Shown here piece by piece: positions 7,190 to 8,021 of a DNA stretch of 8,021 nucleotides (the first letter of the stretch is position 1; each line of letters starts with the position of its first letter). Made by a program: the position numbers and the translations under genes. Below the pieces are notes generated by a model. That model saw nothing but the letters and a program-made list of their open reading frames with translations. It was not told the DNA's origin and did no database searches. Source of the DNA: Methanoregulaceae archaeon. GTDB taxonomy: Archaea > Halobacteriota > Methanomicrobia > Methanomicrobiales > Methanospirillaceae. The stretch lies in NCBI GenBank assembly GCA_028679275.1, contig JAJRBV010000014.1:1-8021 (forward strand), read 5' to 3'.

Positions 7190-8021
7190 AGCAACCGGAA
7201 ATCCAAAGGATAACCGGGAAGACCTTACTCCCGAGGAGTTCCGGAAGAGAATCCTTCATTTTTACCAGGGACACCGGAGAGATTTCCCCTGGAGGAATAC
7301 CCGTGATCCCTACCGGATCCTTGTATCTGAGATCATGCTCCAGCAGACCCAGGTGAAACGGGTGCAGGATCTGTATCCCGGGTTTATTTCGAGATTTCCG
7401 GATTTTTCTGCCCTGGATGCCACGCCGGTCGAAGACCTGCTCCGGGCATGGCAGGGTCTCGGTTATAACAGGCGTGCACTCGCGCTTAAAAACACAGCTT
7501 CCAGGATCATGAAGGAATGGAACGGACTCCTTCCGGATAATGAGGAGTCGCTCCGCTCCCTGCCCGGTGTCGGGAAAGCAACGGCAGCAGCAGTACAGGC
7601 GTTTGCATTCGGAAAACCCTCCCTGCTTATCGAGACCAATATCAGGAGGGTATTTATCCACTGCTATTTCAGGGACCGCCCGGTTGTATCCGACGGGGAG
7701 ATCCTCCCCCTGGTCGCAGTTACTCTCGATGCTGAAAATCCCAGGGACTGGTATTATGCCCTGATGGATTATGGCTCGTACCTTGGAAAGACCAGGGAGA
7801 ATCCCAACCGCCGGAGCAGGCAGTATAAAAAACAATCTCCCTTCAGGGGCTCGGTCCGCCAGGTGAGGGGGAGGATCCTTTCTTTCCTGGTCGGGAGGGG
7901 GTGTACCCCCATTTCCGATCTTTACCGGGAGCTTGGATTGCCTGCAGAGCGTGGCGATCCTGTCCTTGCAACCCTTATGAATGAAGGCTTCATTGTCAGG
8001 GATGGAGAATTTGTAAAAATC
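7173..8021 (+). CDS. MutY-like HhH-GPD DNA glycosylase without Fe-S cluster (open at right edge)
   Basis: 283 codons are open to the window end. The N-terminal part is clearly of the MutY/EndoIII superfamily: FPWR (38-41), SEIMLQQTQVKRV (52-64) with Glu53 matching the MutY general acid Glu37, WQGLGYNRRA (93-102) and helix-hairpin-helix LPGVGKATAAA (130-140). The EndoIII lyase lysine position is Ala136, so a monofunctional base-excision glycosylase is inferred. Two features are unusual. The catalytic Asp position is Glu154 (LIETNIRRV, against MutY ILDGNVKRV). The region after ALMDYG (196-201), where MutY has the CX6CX2CX5C [4Fe-4S] ligands, contains no cysteine at all; only Cys164 and Cys244 occur. 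Residues 226-283 look like a small winged helix (ILSFLVGRG, DLYRELGL, LATLMNEGFIVRDGEFVKI) in place of the MutY 8-oxoG domain, and the end is probably near. The substrate cannot be told; adenine opposite 8-oxoG is only one option. The ATG at 7173 lacks a clear ribosome binding site and overlaps the photolyase by 17 bases, which suggests co-transcription. Confidence 0.85.
   Translation, partial: MKKGTEATGNPKDNREDLTPEEFRKRILHFYQGHRRDFPWRNTRDPYRILVSEIMLQQTQVKRVQDLYPGFISRFPDFSALDATPVEDLLRAWQGLGYNRRALALKNTASRIMKEWNGLLPDNEESLRSLPGVGKATAAAVQAFAFGKPSLLIETNIRRVFIHCYFRDRPVVSDGEILPLVAVTLDAENPRDWYYALMDYGSYLGKTRENPNRRSRQYKKQSPFRGSVRQVRGRILSFLVGRGCTPISDLYRELGLPAERGDPVLATLMNEGFIVRDGEFVKI

Noticed and set aside
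7095..7835. 246-codon minus-strand open frame opposite the glycosylase
   Set aside because: The plus strand encodes unmistakable HhH-GPD motifs over the same bases. The antisense product shows no recognisable features.

Overview
The window looks like a piece of a methanogenic euryarchaeal chromosome, most likely from the Methanomicrobiales (Methanoregula or Methanolinea-like). This is inferred from three things. Gene content combines a class II photolyase of archaeal type, an archaeal-style mutS-mutL pair and a DUF255 thioredoxin-domain protein. DNA is moderately GC-rich, with Shine-Dalgarno (SD) sites at only some genes. A box-A/TATA-like promoter stands in front of one gene. No sequence search was possible, so the lineage is a judgement from protein style.

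Left part, minus strand (1-784): a small predicted lipoprotein gene reads leftward into the first 165 codons of a DUF255/YyaL-type thioredoxin-domain protein, which runs off the left edge. The two are 46 bases apart and probably co-transcribed. A gap of about 90 bases (785-876) separates them from the divergent repair genes and should hold promoters for both directions.

Middle, plus strand (877-5306): mutS and mutL overlap by 4 bases (ATGA) and form a complete mismatch-recognition pair. MutS has the mismatch-reading Phe-x-Glu and all ABC-ATPase motifs. MutL has the GHKL ATPase motifs and the metal-binding endonuclease motif, so it should nick the strand itself without MutH. A gap of 97 bases follows, with a long inverted repeat next to a good archaeal promoter. 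A small exported protein of unknown function comes next (5404-5754).

Right part, plus strand (5807-8021): a class II CPD photolyase overlaps by 17 bases an open-ended HhH-GPD DNA glycosylase. The glycosylase resembles MutY in its N-terminal half. It lacks every cysteine of the [4Fe-4S] cluster, has Glu where the catalytic Asp is expected, and ends in what looks like a short winged-helix segment instead of the 8-oxoG-reading NUDIX-like domain.

Four of the seven genes therefore act in DNA repair: mismatch repair, photoreversal and base excision. The glycosylase is the most unusual item. I found no RNA genes, CRISPR arrays, insertion sequences or clear mobile elements.
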